Assembly (NCBI GenBank): GCA_900100835.1
Contig: FNCM01000001.1
Coordinates: forward strand, 186,001-250,000
DNA: 64,000 nucleotides
DNA from: Selenomonas sp. WCT3
GTDB taxonomy: Bacteria; Bacillota; Negativicutes; Selenomonadales; Selenomonadaceae
Direction of reading: 5' to 3'
Shown: piece by piece, positions 1 to 7,890 of the stretch
How positions within the stretch are numbered: the first letter of the stretch is position 1
Layout of the letters: every line of letters begins with the position of its first letter
The notes under the pieces: model-generated
What the model was told of the DNA's origin: nothing
Database searches by the model: none
What the model saw: only the letters and a program-made list of their open reading frames with translations
Program-made: the position numbers and the translations under genes

Positions 1-823
1 TGGTGATAACGAGCTTCTCGATCGGAGACTCATTGATGCGGGAAACTGCCGGATCACTGAGGATTGCATGGGAGCAGGAAGCGAAGATACGTTTTGCCCC
101 GCGTTTCTCCAGCGCCTTAGCGCCCTCGCAGAGAGAACCAGCCGTATCAACGATATCGTCGATGATGATGGCCGTCTTGCCTTCCACATCACCGATGAGG
201 TTCATGACTTCCGCGCAGCCCGGTTTCGGACGGCGTTTCTCGATGATGGCAATCGGTGCATGGAGGTGATCTGCCAAGATGCGAGCACGAGTAACACCAC
301 CGAGATCCGGCGATACGACGACAACATCCTCAAGTTTCTGCTCACGGAAATAGTTGGCAATAACCGGAGCTGCAGCCAGATGATCAACCGGGATATCGAA
401 GAAGCCCTGGATCTGACCAGCATGGAGGTCAACGGTAACGACGCGGGTAACACCTGCCGTAACCATGAGATTTGCAACGAGCTTAGCCGAAATCGGCTCA
501 CGGCCGCGGGTCTTGCGATCCTGGCGTGCATAAGCATAATACGGTACTACTGCCGTAACGCTATGCGCGGAAGCACGTTTGCAAGCATCTGCCATAATCA
601 GAAGTTCCATCAGGTTGTCATTGACCGGATAAGAAGTCGGCTGAATGATGAAAATGTCCTTGCCACGAATGCTTTCGCTAATCATGACCTGCGTCTCACC
701 GTTGTTGAAATGACCGACATATGCATCGCAGAGATTGACGCCGATATGATCAGCGATTTCTTTTGCCAGTTCCGGATTTGCGTTACCGGTAAGGATGCAT
801 AAGTTTCCAGTGTCTAAAGCCAT
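1..823 (-). CDS. prs: Ribose-phosphate pyrophosphokinase (PRPP synthetase), 3' end outside window
   Basis: The enzyme makes 5-phosphoribosyl diphosphate from ribose 5-phosphate and ATP for nucleotide, histidine and NAD synthesis. The reading frame is on the minus strand: it starts at ATG 821-823 behind GGAGG and runs open past base 1, so about 274 residues are visible and the C-terminus is missing. The start reads [14 protein letters not shown]. Visible family motifs include the ATP-binding stretch [20 protein letters not shown], the [19 protein letters not shown] region and the PRPP-binding loop [13 protein letters not shown]. It lies 138 bases downstream of glmU, the usual glmU-prs order in Firmicutes, but also has its own extended -10 element. 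Identification is certain from motifs; only the end is unseen. Confidence 0.95.
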   Translation of the reverse strand, partial: MALDTGNLCILTGNANPELAKEIADHIGVNLCDAYVGHFNNGETQVMISESIRGKDIFIIQPTSYPVNDNLMELLIMADACKRASAHSVTAVVPYYAYARQDRKTRGREPISAKLVANLMVTAGVTRVVTVDLHAGQIQGFFDIPVDHLAAAPVIANYFREQKLEDVVVVSPDLGGVTRARILADHLHAPIAIIEKRRPKPGCAEVMNLIGDVEGKTAIIIDDIVDTAGSLCEGAKALEKRGAKRIFASCSHAILSDPAVSRINESPIEKLVIT

Positions 824-896
824 TTTGTAAAAATCCTCCAAATCGTTCTACTAGTAGTTTCTTCTCCTGAGTGAGCAAAGTCACCCTTTATACAAC

Positions 897-905
897 AGTA
901 TAGCA
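897..905 (-). promoter_or_regulatory. Extended -10 promoter of prs
   Basis: On the minus strand the gap between glmU and prs holds TGCTATACT, an extended -10 element (TG-N-TATACT), about 75 bases before the prs start. No good -35 box is visible at the usual distance. This suggests prs can be transcribed apart from glmU. Inference from sequence match only. Confidence 0.45.
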
Positions 906-961
906 CTGTTTGTACCAAAATAACATAAAGCTTTACTTTGTTTTTAAAAAATTATTAAGAA

Positions 962-2329
962 TTAACGATCGCGTTTATCGACCCATCCCTCGATATTCTT
1001 CTGGCGAGCGCGGGCAATTGCCAGCGTATTGCTTGGAACCGTCTTGGTGATCGTGGAGCCTGCCCCTACATAGGCACCATCTTCCACCTCAACCGGTGCG
1101 ACGAGGTTCGAGTTGCAACCGATGAATGCATCGTTGCCGATTTTCGTGCGGAATTTCGTCTTGCCATCGTAATTGACCGTAATGGTACCGCAGCCCATGT
1201 TGCAACCCGAACCCATATCGGTATCGCCAATATAGGAAAGATGCGGCAGTTTGGAGCCTTTGCCAACGGTGGAATTCTTGACTTCGACGAAGTTGCCGAT
1301 TTTGACGCCTTCAGCCAGATGCGTATCCGGACGAATATGGGTGAACTGGCCCAAAATAACCCCGTCTTCCAATTCGCAGTCATGAGCATAGGTGAACTGG
1401 CCCGTCACATGGTTGCCTGCCTTGACATTCTGGAAGCGGATGCTCGGTCCGATTTCGCATTCCTCACCGATTACCGTATTGCCCTCAAGCCAAGTCATCG
1501 GATAGATCACCGTATCGCGGCCAACTTTGACATCTGCATCCACATAGGTCGTATCCGGATCCATAAGCGTTACACCCTCGGCCATGAGTTCCTCGTTCTT
1601 GCGGCGGCGCAGGATTTTCTCGGCACCGGCCAGCTGCTGGCGGGAATTGATGCCCAGCGTGGACTCGTAATCGTCCGCAGCTACTGCCCAGATCTTTTCC
1701 CCCTGTTTCTGCAGGATTTCCAAAACATCTGGCAGATAATATTCGCCCTGCGCGTTATCGTTGGTAACTTTCTTCAGAGACTCAAACAGTGCCTTGGCAT
1801 CAAAGCAATAGATACCAGAGTTAACCTCTTTTACCTGACGCTCTTCTTCCGTGGCATCTTTGTGCTCTACAATCTTCTGGACCGAACCATCAGCCGTGCG
1901 GATGATGCGTCCATAGCCCGTAGCATCCGGCATGATTGCCGTCAGCACCGTAGCCTTTGCCTCAGCCTCAACATGGGAATCGAAGAGTTTCTTCAAGAGT
2001 TCGCCCGTCAGCAGCGGCGTATCGCCGCAGAGAACCATGACTGTTCCCGTCTCATCTTTCAGCAGGTCAGCCGTCTGCATAACGGCATGGCCCGTCCCCA
2101 GCTGCTCTTTCTGCTGGGCGAATTCAGCCTGGTCACCGATGGCCTCGCGAACCATATCGCCACCGAACCCCGTTACCACGATGTTGCGCTTAGCACCAGC
2201 AGCTTTTGCCGCATCAATGACATGCTGTACCATGGATTTGCCAGCAGCCTTGTGCAGGACCTTCGGCAATTTGGATTTCATACGGGTACCTTTACCGGCA
2301 GCCAGAATAACTGTTACTAAATCAGACAT
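962..2329 (-). CDS. glmU: Bifunctional UDP-N-acetylglucosamine pyrophosphorylase / glucosamine-1-phosphate acetyltransferase
   Basis: GlmU carries out the last two cytoplasmic steps to UDP-GlcNAc, the precursor of peptidoglycan and lipid A. The 455-residue length is normal for the family. Residues 1-230 are the uridylyltransferase domain with the nucleotide signature LAAGKGTRMKSKLPKVLH and the GYGRI motif. Residues 250-455 form the left-handed beta-helix acetyltransferase, with hexapeptide-repeat stretches such as IGNFVEVKNS and the NYDGKTKFRT segment. The start is ATG with AAAGGAG 12 bases upstream. It lies 30 bases after the GntR regulator gene and before prs, the conserved ispE-regulator-glmU-prs order. 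Confidence 0.97.
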   Translation of the reverse strand: MSDLVTVILAAGKGTRMKSKLPKVLHKAAGKSMVQHVIDAAKAAGAKRNIVVTGFGGDMVREAIGDQAEFAQQKEQLGTGHAVMQTADLLKDETGTVMVLCGDTPLLTGELLKKLFDSHVEAEAKATVLTAIMPDATGYGRIIRTADGSVQKIVEHKDATEEERQVKEVNSGIYCFDAKALFESLKKVTNDNAQGEYYLPDVLEILQKQGEKIWAVAADDYESTLGINSRQQLAGAEKILRRRKNEELMAEGVTLMDPDTTYVDADVKVGRDTVIYPMTWLEGNTVIGEECEIGPSIRFQNVKAGNHVTGQFTYAHDCELEDGVILGQFTHIRPDTHLAEGVKIGNFVEVKNSTVGKGSKLPHLSYIGDTDMGSGCNMGCGTITVNYDGKTKFRTKIGNDAFIGCNSNLVAPVEVEDGAYVGAGSTITKTVPSNTLAIARARQKNIEGWVDKRDR

Positions 2330-2359
2330 GCTTACAATACTCCTTTATGCGTCTGAGGT

Positions 2360-3085
2360 TTACGCCTCAGCTTTTTTCTTTTTCGATTTGGCTTTGGACT
2401 CATTCTTCTTTTTCATGGCCTCCATTGCCTGAAGAAGGGTCTTTTCGGAATTTTCCATGTGCCGTTCCGCCGCCTTGCTGGCAGCCTTGCGGTCTCCCTG
2501 AGCGATTGCTTCCACAATCAGACGATGCTCCTCTAACGTCGCTTCCAAACGTCCCGGATAGGACATGGACAAGGTACGGAAGCGAGTCAGCTGGTCGCGC
2601 AGGTTGGAGATAATCCCCACCAAACGGTTATTGCGGGCCGCATGGTACATGGTGTCATGGAACTCAATATCCGTCTCGACAATCTTTTCCATGTTACCTT
2701 CCTTGATATAGCCGCCAATCATGACCAACAAGCGCTGCAAATGCTCCAGCTCTTCATCGGTGATATGGTCTGCAGCCAGCCCATTGGAAAGGGATTCCAA
2801 GGCCGTACGAATTTCAAAGATTTCATTGATATCACGGATAGACATGTTAGCCACATAGGTACCGCGGCGCGGCATCATGACTACATAGCCCTCCAATTCC
2901 AGCTTGCGGATAGCCTCACGCACCGGCGTACGGCTTACCCCTAATTCCTCGGCGAGCTGTATCTCCATGATGCGCTCACCAGGTTTCAAAATCCCCGTGC
3001 GAATTGCCTCACGCAGGGATTCACATACAACCTCTCGCAGCGGCTGATAGCTGTCAAGCTTAATGGGAGCTAATCTGTTGTCCAT
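2360..3085 (-). CDS. GntR-family transcriptional regulator, FCD type
   Basis: A 241-residue DNA-binding regulator. The N-terminal winged helix (about residues 15-80) has the GntR signature: LREAIRTGILKPGERIMEIQ followed by LAEELGVSRTPVREAIRKLE. Residues about 85-215 are a helical FCD effector domain with conserved histidines in FHDTMYHAARN. The C-terminus is a lysine-rich tail (KKKNESKAKSKKKK). In many Firmicutes the gene between ispE and glmU is purR; here a FCD-type GntR takes that place. The ligand cannot be read from sequence; FCD proteins usually bind small carboxylates or metals. The start is ATG with GAGGG seven bases upstream. Confidence 0.88.
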   Translation of the reverse strand: MDNRLAPIKLDSYQPLREVVCESLREAIRTGILKPGERIMEIQLAEELGVSRTPVREAIRKLELEGYVVMMPRRGTYVANMSIRDINEIFEIRTALESLSNGLAADHITDEELEHLQRLLVMIGGYIKEGNMEKIVETDIEFHDTMYHAARNNRLVGIISNLRDQLTRFRTLSMSYPGRLEATLEEHRLIVEAIAQGDRKAASKAAERHMENSEKTLLQAMEAMKKKNESKAKSKKKKAEA

Positions 3086-3117
3086 TTACGATTCCCTCAA
3101 TTCTGGTTTTGATACTG

Positions 3118-3987
3118 TTAGGATTTTTTCGTCATACCCACCGTGCGCGTTACAAATACGCTGGCGTCGGTATTTTCCCGCAGGAATGCGGCTATTTTCT
3201 CAGCTGATGCCTTGCTTTCCGCCAAGCAAAAGACGGTGGGGCCACTGCCGGACATCATGCTGGCCAGTGCTCCCTGTTCCATCATCATCTGCTTGTATTC
3301 AGAAATTACATCATACTTATTAATAGTAACACTTTCCAGCACATTGCACAACAATCCGGCTATGGCTTTTCGGTCGCCACGGGCAATTTCCTGCTGGATT
3401 TGCTCGTTGTCCGGATGCTTCTCCGCACCCTTCTCATCGTAATTCGTGTAGGCCCATGCCGTCGAAACCGAAATACGCGGTTTTGCCAGCACCACCCAGG
3501 TATCCGGCATATCCGGCAGGCGCGTGAGCACCTCACCTCGGCCAGTGGACAACATGGTCCCTCCCATCAGGCAGAAGGGAATGTCCGAACCGAGACGAGC
3601 CCCTAACTGGCAAAGGGTTTCATCAGAAAGATTCAATTCATAGAGTGCGTTCATGCCGCGCAATACAGCCGCCGCATCGGTACTTCCGCCAGCCAATCCA
3701 GCAGCCACGGGAATCCGTTTGGTCAGCTTCATGGCCACGCCGCCTTCCAGGCCGTACTCCTTTTTTATGAGTTTTGCTGCCCGCCAGGCCAGATTTTTTT
3801 CATCTGCCCGCAGCCAGGGGACGTTAATCGACAGGGTAATTTCTCCCGCTGTCTTTTCCATCGCTATCGTGTCATGGAGGGAAATTGCCTGCATGACCAT
3901 GGCTACCTCATGATAACCATCCGGACGTTTGCCGAGGATATCGAGGGTCAGGTTGATTTTCGCATTTCCATCAACTTGAATCACCAT
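3118..3987 (-). CDS. ispE: 4-diphosphocytidyl-2-C-methyl-D-erythritol kinase
   Basis: IspE phosphorylates CDP-methylerythritol in the non-mevalonate isoprenoid pathway. It is a GHMP kinase of 289 residues, typical for the family. The N-terminus shows GNAKINLTLDILGKRPDGYH, and the ATP-binding glycine motif is PVAAGLAGGSTDAAAVLR. The C-terminal GHMP motif is MSGSGPTVFCL. The reading frame opens at a GTG at 3993, but the ATG at 3987 has AAAGG at a better distance and is preferred. It heads the ispE-gntR-glmU-prs group; the next gene starts 33 bases on. Confidence 0.96.
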   Translation of the reverse strand: MVIQVDGNAKINLTLDILGKRPDGYHEVAMVMQAISLHDTIAMEKTAGEITLSINVPWLRADEKNLAWRAAKLIKKEYGLEGGVAMKLTKRIPVAAGLAGGSTDAAAVLRGMNALYELNLSDETLCQLGARLGSDIPFCLMGGTMLSTGRGEVLTRLPDMPDTWVVLAKPRISVSTAWAYTNYDEKGAEKHPDNEQIQQEIARGDRKAIAGLLCNVLESVTINKYDVISEYKQMMMEQGALASMMSGSGPTVFCLAESKASAEKIAAFLRENTDASVFVTRTVGMTKKS

Positions 3988-4066
3988 AGACACATCCTTT
4001 CGAAATCTTTATCTATACTAGGATAGCAATATTTCCCCATGGGTTCAAGTGTTTCCATGGATTCTG

Positions 4067-4095
4067 TTGCACATTTCCAAGTTTTGCAGGATAAT
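4067..4095 (+). promoter_or_regulatory. Promoter of the P-type ATPase-like gene
   Basis: TTGCAC, a 17-base spacer and GATAAT lie 35 bases before the ATG at 4130. The region is divergent from ispE. Match to the sigma-70 consensus only. Confidence 0.5.
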
Positions 4096-4129
4096 AGGAT
4101 TAGAATACTGTAAAATCGAGGTAAATACC

Positions 4130-5350
4130 ATGAAAAAACAAACATCAATCGGTTATTTTACCGCCCTGGCCGTTTTTTTGGCGTTTGCCATAAGTGCCTA
4201 CTGGTTTTCCGCTGGTGAATCGAAAGAAACGGTCATCCATATCTTCCTTTCGATTCTCATTGTGGGGCTCCCCATTCCCCTTTGGCTCACCCAAGCCCTG
4301 CCCCTTGCCCGGGGTACAGCCAAAGCTAAAAAATTGAACATCGAACTGGAGACGCCGGATGTGCTGGCTACCCTCGATAAAATCAACGCTTTGGCCGTCT
4401 CCAAAGGCGGCATCGTCACCGAAGGCAAGCCCTATGTTGCCGGCATTGTTCCCGCAGGCCTTAGCCAGGGAACGCTATTAGGGCTGGCGGCTTCAGCAGA
4501 ACGCGAAGCCAAGCACCCCTTCGGCCAGGCTATCTATCAAGCAGCCATTGCCCGGCAAGCCCGCATGCAACCTCTTTCCGCATCCAATGAGATTCCCGGC
4601 TGCGGCATGGAAGCACTGATTAACCGGGCCCCAGTCCGCGTTGGAAAGGCAGAATGGCTGTTAGAAGAAGGCGTCGACATTGGCGCTGACCTCTTAACCC
4701 GAGCTGACCAGATTGCCCAGCGGGGGCAATCCACCGTCTTTGTGGCCAACGGAAAATACTGCCGTGGCATCATCGTGCTGGACGACAACATTCCCCAGGA
4801 AACTGCCGAAGCATTCAACCAGCTGCAGCAAAAGGGTGTCCAGGTTGTCATGCTGTCCGGTGACAGCCGACGGACCGCCAATGCCATCAGCAAACAAGCC
4901 GGCATTGATACCGCCCGTTCCGAACTTACCGATCAGGGCAAAGCCCGGGAAATAAAACTGCTGCAAACCCATGGCTGCACCGTCGCCATGATTGGCAACG
5001 GCATCCGCGATGAAGCCGCTATGGCCGAAGCCGACCTGCGCATCCATCTCGGCCCCGTACCAGCAAAAACCGGCGACGCCGCTCACGACATCGACCTGCC
5101 CGAAAACAGTTCGATTGTCCTTAAAAACAGCAGCCTTAGCGATTTCCTTCATCTATTTGAGGTCAGTCACAAAGTCATGGATGTTGTCCAGCAAAACCGG
5201 ATTGTCGCCCTTCTCTTCTGGGTACTTTTGCTGCCCCCAGCCATGGGACTTGTCAAAACCTTTGGCGGACCATTCCTACCACCAGAGGCCGCTTTGATCG
5301 GTCAAATTGGTGCCTCGCTGATGATTCTCTTCAACTCTTTACGTGCTTAA
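4130..5350 (+). CDS. Degenerate P1B-type ATPase-like membrane protein (likely pseudoenzyme)
   Basis: A 406-residue protein that aligns by eye with the C-terminal half of copper/heavy-metal P-type ATPases. Two membrane segments (about 8-26 and 34-60) are followed by a soluble P/N-like domain (about 75-350) and two C-terminal segments (about 357-404). Recognisable relics are EGKPYV (98-103), the nucleotide-domain HP pair in KHPFGQA (128-134), IPGCGM, LSGDSRRTANAISKQAGI and MIGNGIRDEAAM. The catalytic features are lost: the DKTGT phosphorylation motif reads SKGGI (91-95), the transmembrane CPC motif reads LPI, and GDGxNDxP has become GNGIRDEAA. The actuator and metal-binding domains are absent. 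ATG 4130 follows GAGGT; the frame is open upstream to 4049 but lacks a ribosome site there. A strong terminator separates it from cydA, so co-regulation is unproven. A transport role is unlikely; a structural or assembly role is inference. Confidence 0.8.
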   Translation: MKKQTSIGYFTALAVFLAFAISAYWFSAGESKETVIHIFLSILIVGLPIPLWLTQALPLARGTAKAKKLNIELETPDVLATLDKINALAVSKGGIVTEGKPYVAGIVPAGLSQGTLLGLAASAEREAKHPFGQAIYQAAIARQARMQPLSASNEIPGCGMEALINRAPVRVGKAEWLLEEGVDIGADLLTRADQIAQRGQSTVFVANGKYCRGIIVLDDNIPQETAEAFNQLQQKGVQVVMLSGDSRRTANAISKQAGIDTARSELTDQGKAREIKLLQTHGCTVAMIGNGIRDEAAMAEADLRIHLGPVPAKTGDAAHDIDLPENSSIVLKNSSLSDFLHLFEVSHKVMDVVQQNRIVALLFWVLLLPPAMGLVKTFGGPFLPPEAALIGQIGASLMILFNSLRA

Positions 5351-5353
5351 CCC

Positions 5354-5388
5354 AAAGACCTTCTATTTTTAATAGAAGGTCTTTTTTT
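5354..5388 (+). terminator. Intrinsic terminator after the P-type ATPase-like gene
   Basis: A 12-base stem AAGACCTTCTAT / ATAGAAGGTCTT with a 5-base loop is followed by a run of seven T. It sits between the ATPase-like gene and the cydA promoter. Confidence 0.9.
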
Positions 5389-5394
5389 ATTTTG

Positions 5395-5423
5395 TTGTAA
5401 TTCCCAATATTCTGACATATAAT
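5395..5423 (+). promoter_or_regulatory. Promoter of the cydABDC operon
   Basis: TTGTAA, a 17-base spacer and a perfect TATAAT lie 60 bases before the cydA ATG and directly after the upstream terminator. I saw no clear Rex dyad overlapping it. Confidence 0.7.
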
Positions 5424-5483
5424 AAAAGAAATCGAAGTTATATCTTTTCATTTCTTGAATTCCCATAAAGGAGGGAAGATTTC

Positions 5484-6851
5484 ATGGATGCTTTGCTCTT
5501 ATCTCGATGGCAGTTTGCCATCACCACGACGTATCATTTTCTGTTTGTCCCCATCACCTTGGGCCTATCGATTTTCGTCGCACTGCTTGAAACCTGTTAC
5601 GTCACCACCAAACGTCCCCAGTGGAAAGCTGCCAGCAAGCGCTTGGTACGCTTCTTTGGCACCATATTCCTCATCAACTTTGCCCTAGGTGTAGTCACCG
5701 GTATCGTTCAGGAATTTCACTTTGGCATGAACTGGTCCGAGTATTCCCGCTTCATGGGCGATATCTTCGGGGCACCACTAGCTCTTGAAGCACTTACCGC
5801 CTTCTTCCTGGAATCCACCTTCCTCGGAATCTGGGTCTTTGGCTGGAACAAACTCTCGGAAAAACTGCACTGTGCCTGCATCTGGATTGTAGCCATCGGC
5901 AGCAATCTTTCCGCTTTCTGGATTCTCGTTGCCAACAGCTTCATGCAGCATCCTGCTGGCTTTGCCATCGAAAACGGCCGGGCCGTCATGACCGATTTTC
6001 TGGCCCTTGTCACCAATCCCTATGTCGCCGGAGAATATTCCCATGCCCTCTTCGCGGGTATCAGCACCGGCGGTTTTGTGGTGCTGGCAATATCGGCTTG
6101 GAAACTGCTTCACGATGAAGCCTCCCGTTACGCCTTCACCCAGTCGCTGAAAGGCGGTGCTATCTTCATGGCCGTGGGCCTTCTCGGCGTTATGGGAAGC
6201 GGTCACATGCATACCCAATATCTAGCCACTGCCAATCCCATGAAACTCTCCTCCATGGAAGCCCTATGGGAAACGGCTGACCCAGCCCCCTTTGCCATCG
6301 CCGCTGATATCAATATGGATAAATCCCGCAACGATACGGAACTGGCCGTTCCCGGCGTTTTTTCCTTCATGCTCTACAATAAGCCCAGTGGCGAAGTCCG
6401 GGGCATCAATGCACTCCAAAAGGAATATCAGACCAAGTACGGTCCCGGGGATTATCGTCCAGACGTGCCAGCCCTGTTCTGGAGTTTCCGTATCATGGTG
6501 GGGGCCGGCGGCTTTATGCTGCTGCTAGCCCTCGTGACCACACTGCTGGCCGTGAAGGGACGTATTCTTTCCTTCCCACTGCTGCTTAAAATTCTGCCTT
6601 TCCTGCTGCCTTTGCCCTTCCTTGCCAATTCCACGGGTTGGTTTATCACTGAAGCCGGCCGGCAGCCATGGATTGTCGTAGGGCTCCAACGCACTGCCGA
6701 AGCCGTCTCGCCGAATCTTACGGCTTGCTCGGTATGGCTCACCCTCATTGGTTTTACGGTACTCTACCTGCTGCTCATTCTGGCGGCACTCTACATTGTG
6801 TTCCGCCATATCCAAACGACCACGATTCCCGATGAAGGGAGGAATGCATGA
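5484..6851 (+). CDS. cydA: Cytochrome bd ubiquinol oxidase subunit I
   Basis: CydA is the haem-bearing subunit of cytochrome bd, an inner-membrane quinol oxidase with high oxygen affinity. In an anaerobe it mainly removes oxygen and supports nanaerobic respiration. The 455-residue protein starts MDALLLSRWQFAITTTYHF, with the family histidine near position 18 (haem ligand in known CydA proteins). It has about nine membrane segments. The GRQPW signature appears in FITEAGRQPWIVVG. The length fits the short Q-loop form common in Firmicutes. ATG 5484 has AAAGGAGGG upstream. It overlaps cydB by four bases (ATGA), showing translational coupling. Confidence 0.97.
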   Translation: MDALLLSRWQFAITTTYHFLFVPITLGLSIFVALLETCYVTTKRPQWKAASKRLVRFFGTIFLINFALGVVTGIVQEFHFGMNWSEYSRFMGDIFGAPLALEALTAFFLESTFLGIWVFGWNKLSEKLHCACIWIVAIGSNLSAFWILVANSFMQHPAGFAIENGRAVMTDFLALVTNPYVAGEYSHALFAGISTGGFVVLAISAWKLLHDEASRYAFTQSLKGGAIFMAVGLLGVMGSGHMHTQYLATANPMKLSSMEALWETADPAPFAIAADINMDKSRNDTELAVPGVFSFMLYNKPSGEVRGINALQKEYQTKYGPGDYRPDVPALFWSFRIMVGAGGFMLLLALVTTLLAVKGRILSFPLLLKILPFLLPLPFLANSTGWFITEAGRQPWIVVGLQRTAEAVSPNLTACSVWLTLIGFTVLYLLLILAALYIVFRHIQTTTIPDEGRNA

Positions 6852-7864
6852 TGGAACTTCAAATTATTTGGTTCATATTAATTACGGTTCTTTTTACCGG
6901 CTTCTTCTTTCTGGAAGGATTTGATTACGGTGTAGGGACTCTGCTGCCTTTCCTTAGTTCCCGGGATGAGGAACGCACCCAGGTGCTGCGCACCATTGCT
7001 CCAGTATGGGATGGCAACGAAGTCTGGATGATTACCGCCGGCGGTGCGCTTTTTGCCGCCTTTCCCCATGTCTATGCCACCATGTTTTCCACCTTTTACC
7101 TGGCACTTTTCCTAATGCTGGTGGCTCTTATCCTGCGCGGCGTTGCCTTTGAGCTCCACGGACGGCACACCAGCCTCTGCTGGCGCCGCTTCTGGGATGG
7201 CGCCATTTGCTTTGGCAGTGCCATCCCGGCATTTCTCTGGGGTGTGGCCGTCATCGACCTCATCCAGGGCCTTCCCATCAACGAAAAAATGATTTATACC
7301 GGCGGTTTTCTGAACCTGCTGACGCCCTATAGCATCATTGGCGGCATCACCTTTCTGCTGGTCTTTACCTTCCATGGCGCGGCCTTCCTCACCCAGCGGC
7401 TAACCAATAGGGGTCTTATCCAAAAAGCCCAGCTGTTTGCTCAGCGTACTGGTGCCTTGGCCATTATCGCCTTTGTTTTCTGCCTGCTGATGACCCTCCT
7501 AAAAACGGATTTGTTCCACAGCTGTTTAGGCGGAACCGCCCTGCTGGCCGCTGGCGTCTTCTTCCTTCTCGGCTATCGGCAGATGTTTAGCGGCCATTAC
7601 CAAAGCAGTTTTATCCTAAGCTCTTTGGCGATTGTCGCCACCACCCTGGCCTTCTTTGCAGGTCTCTTCCCGCGGCTCATGGTTTCCAGCATCAATCCGG
7701 ATTGGAGCCTCACCATTTATAATGCTGCCTCCACCCCTTACACCCTGGGAATCATGACCATAGCCGCTGCAATTCTGGTTCCCATCGTACTAATTTATCA
7801 AGGCTGGACCTACTGGATTTTCCGTCAGCGGATATCCCCCAAGGATTGCGAAGAGACCCATTGA
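6848..7864 (+). CDS. cydB: Cytochrome bd ubiquinol oxidase subunit II
   Basis: CydB is the second core membrane subunit of cytochrome bd. The 338-residue protein has about nine membrane helices. The signature region near the N-terminus is FLEGFDYGVGTLLPFL followed by APVWDGNEVW, both characteristic of CydB. It starts with tandem ATG codons overlapping the cydA stop, with GGGAGG just upstream. The next gene, cydD, starts 26 bases after its stop, so the four cyd genes form one operon. Confidence 0.96.
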   Translation: MMELQIIWFILITVLFTGFFFLEGFDYGVGTLLPFLSSRDEERTQVLRTIAPVWDGNEVWMITAGGALFAAFPHVYATMFSTFYLALFLMLVALILRGVAFELHGRHTSLCWRRFWDGAICFGSAIPAFLWGVAVIDLIQGLPINEKMIYTGGFLNLLTPYSIIGGITFLLVFTFHGAAFLTQRLTNRGLIQKAQLFAQRTGALAIIAFVFCLLMTLLKTDLFHSCLGGTALLAAGVFFLLGYRQMFSGHYQSSFILSSLAIVATTLAFFAGLFPRLMVSSINPDWSLTIYNAASTPYTLGIMTIAAAILVPIVLIYQGWTYWIFRQRISPKDCEETH

Positions 7865-7890
7865 CTTTCAACTTATACAGGTAACGAATT

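Noticed and set aside
68..802. 244-codon plus-strand open frame at the left edge
   Set aside because: It is the antisense of prs; the minus strand encodes a clear PRPP synthetase with all motifs.
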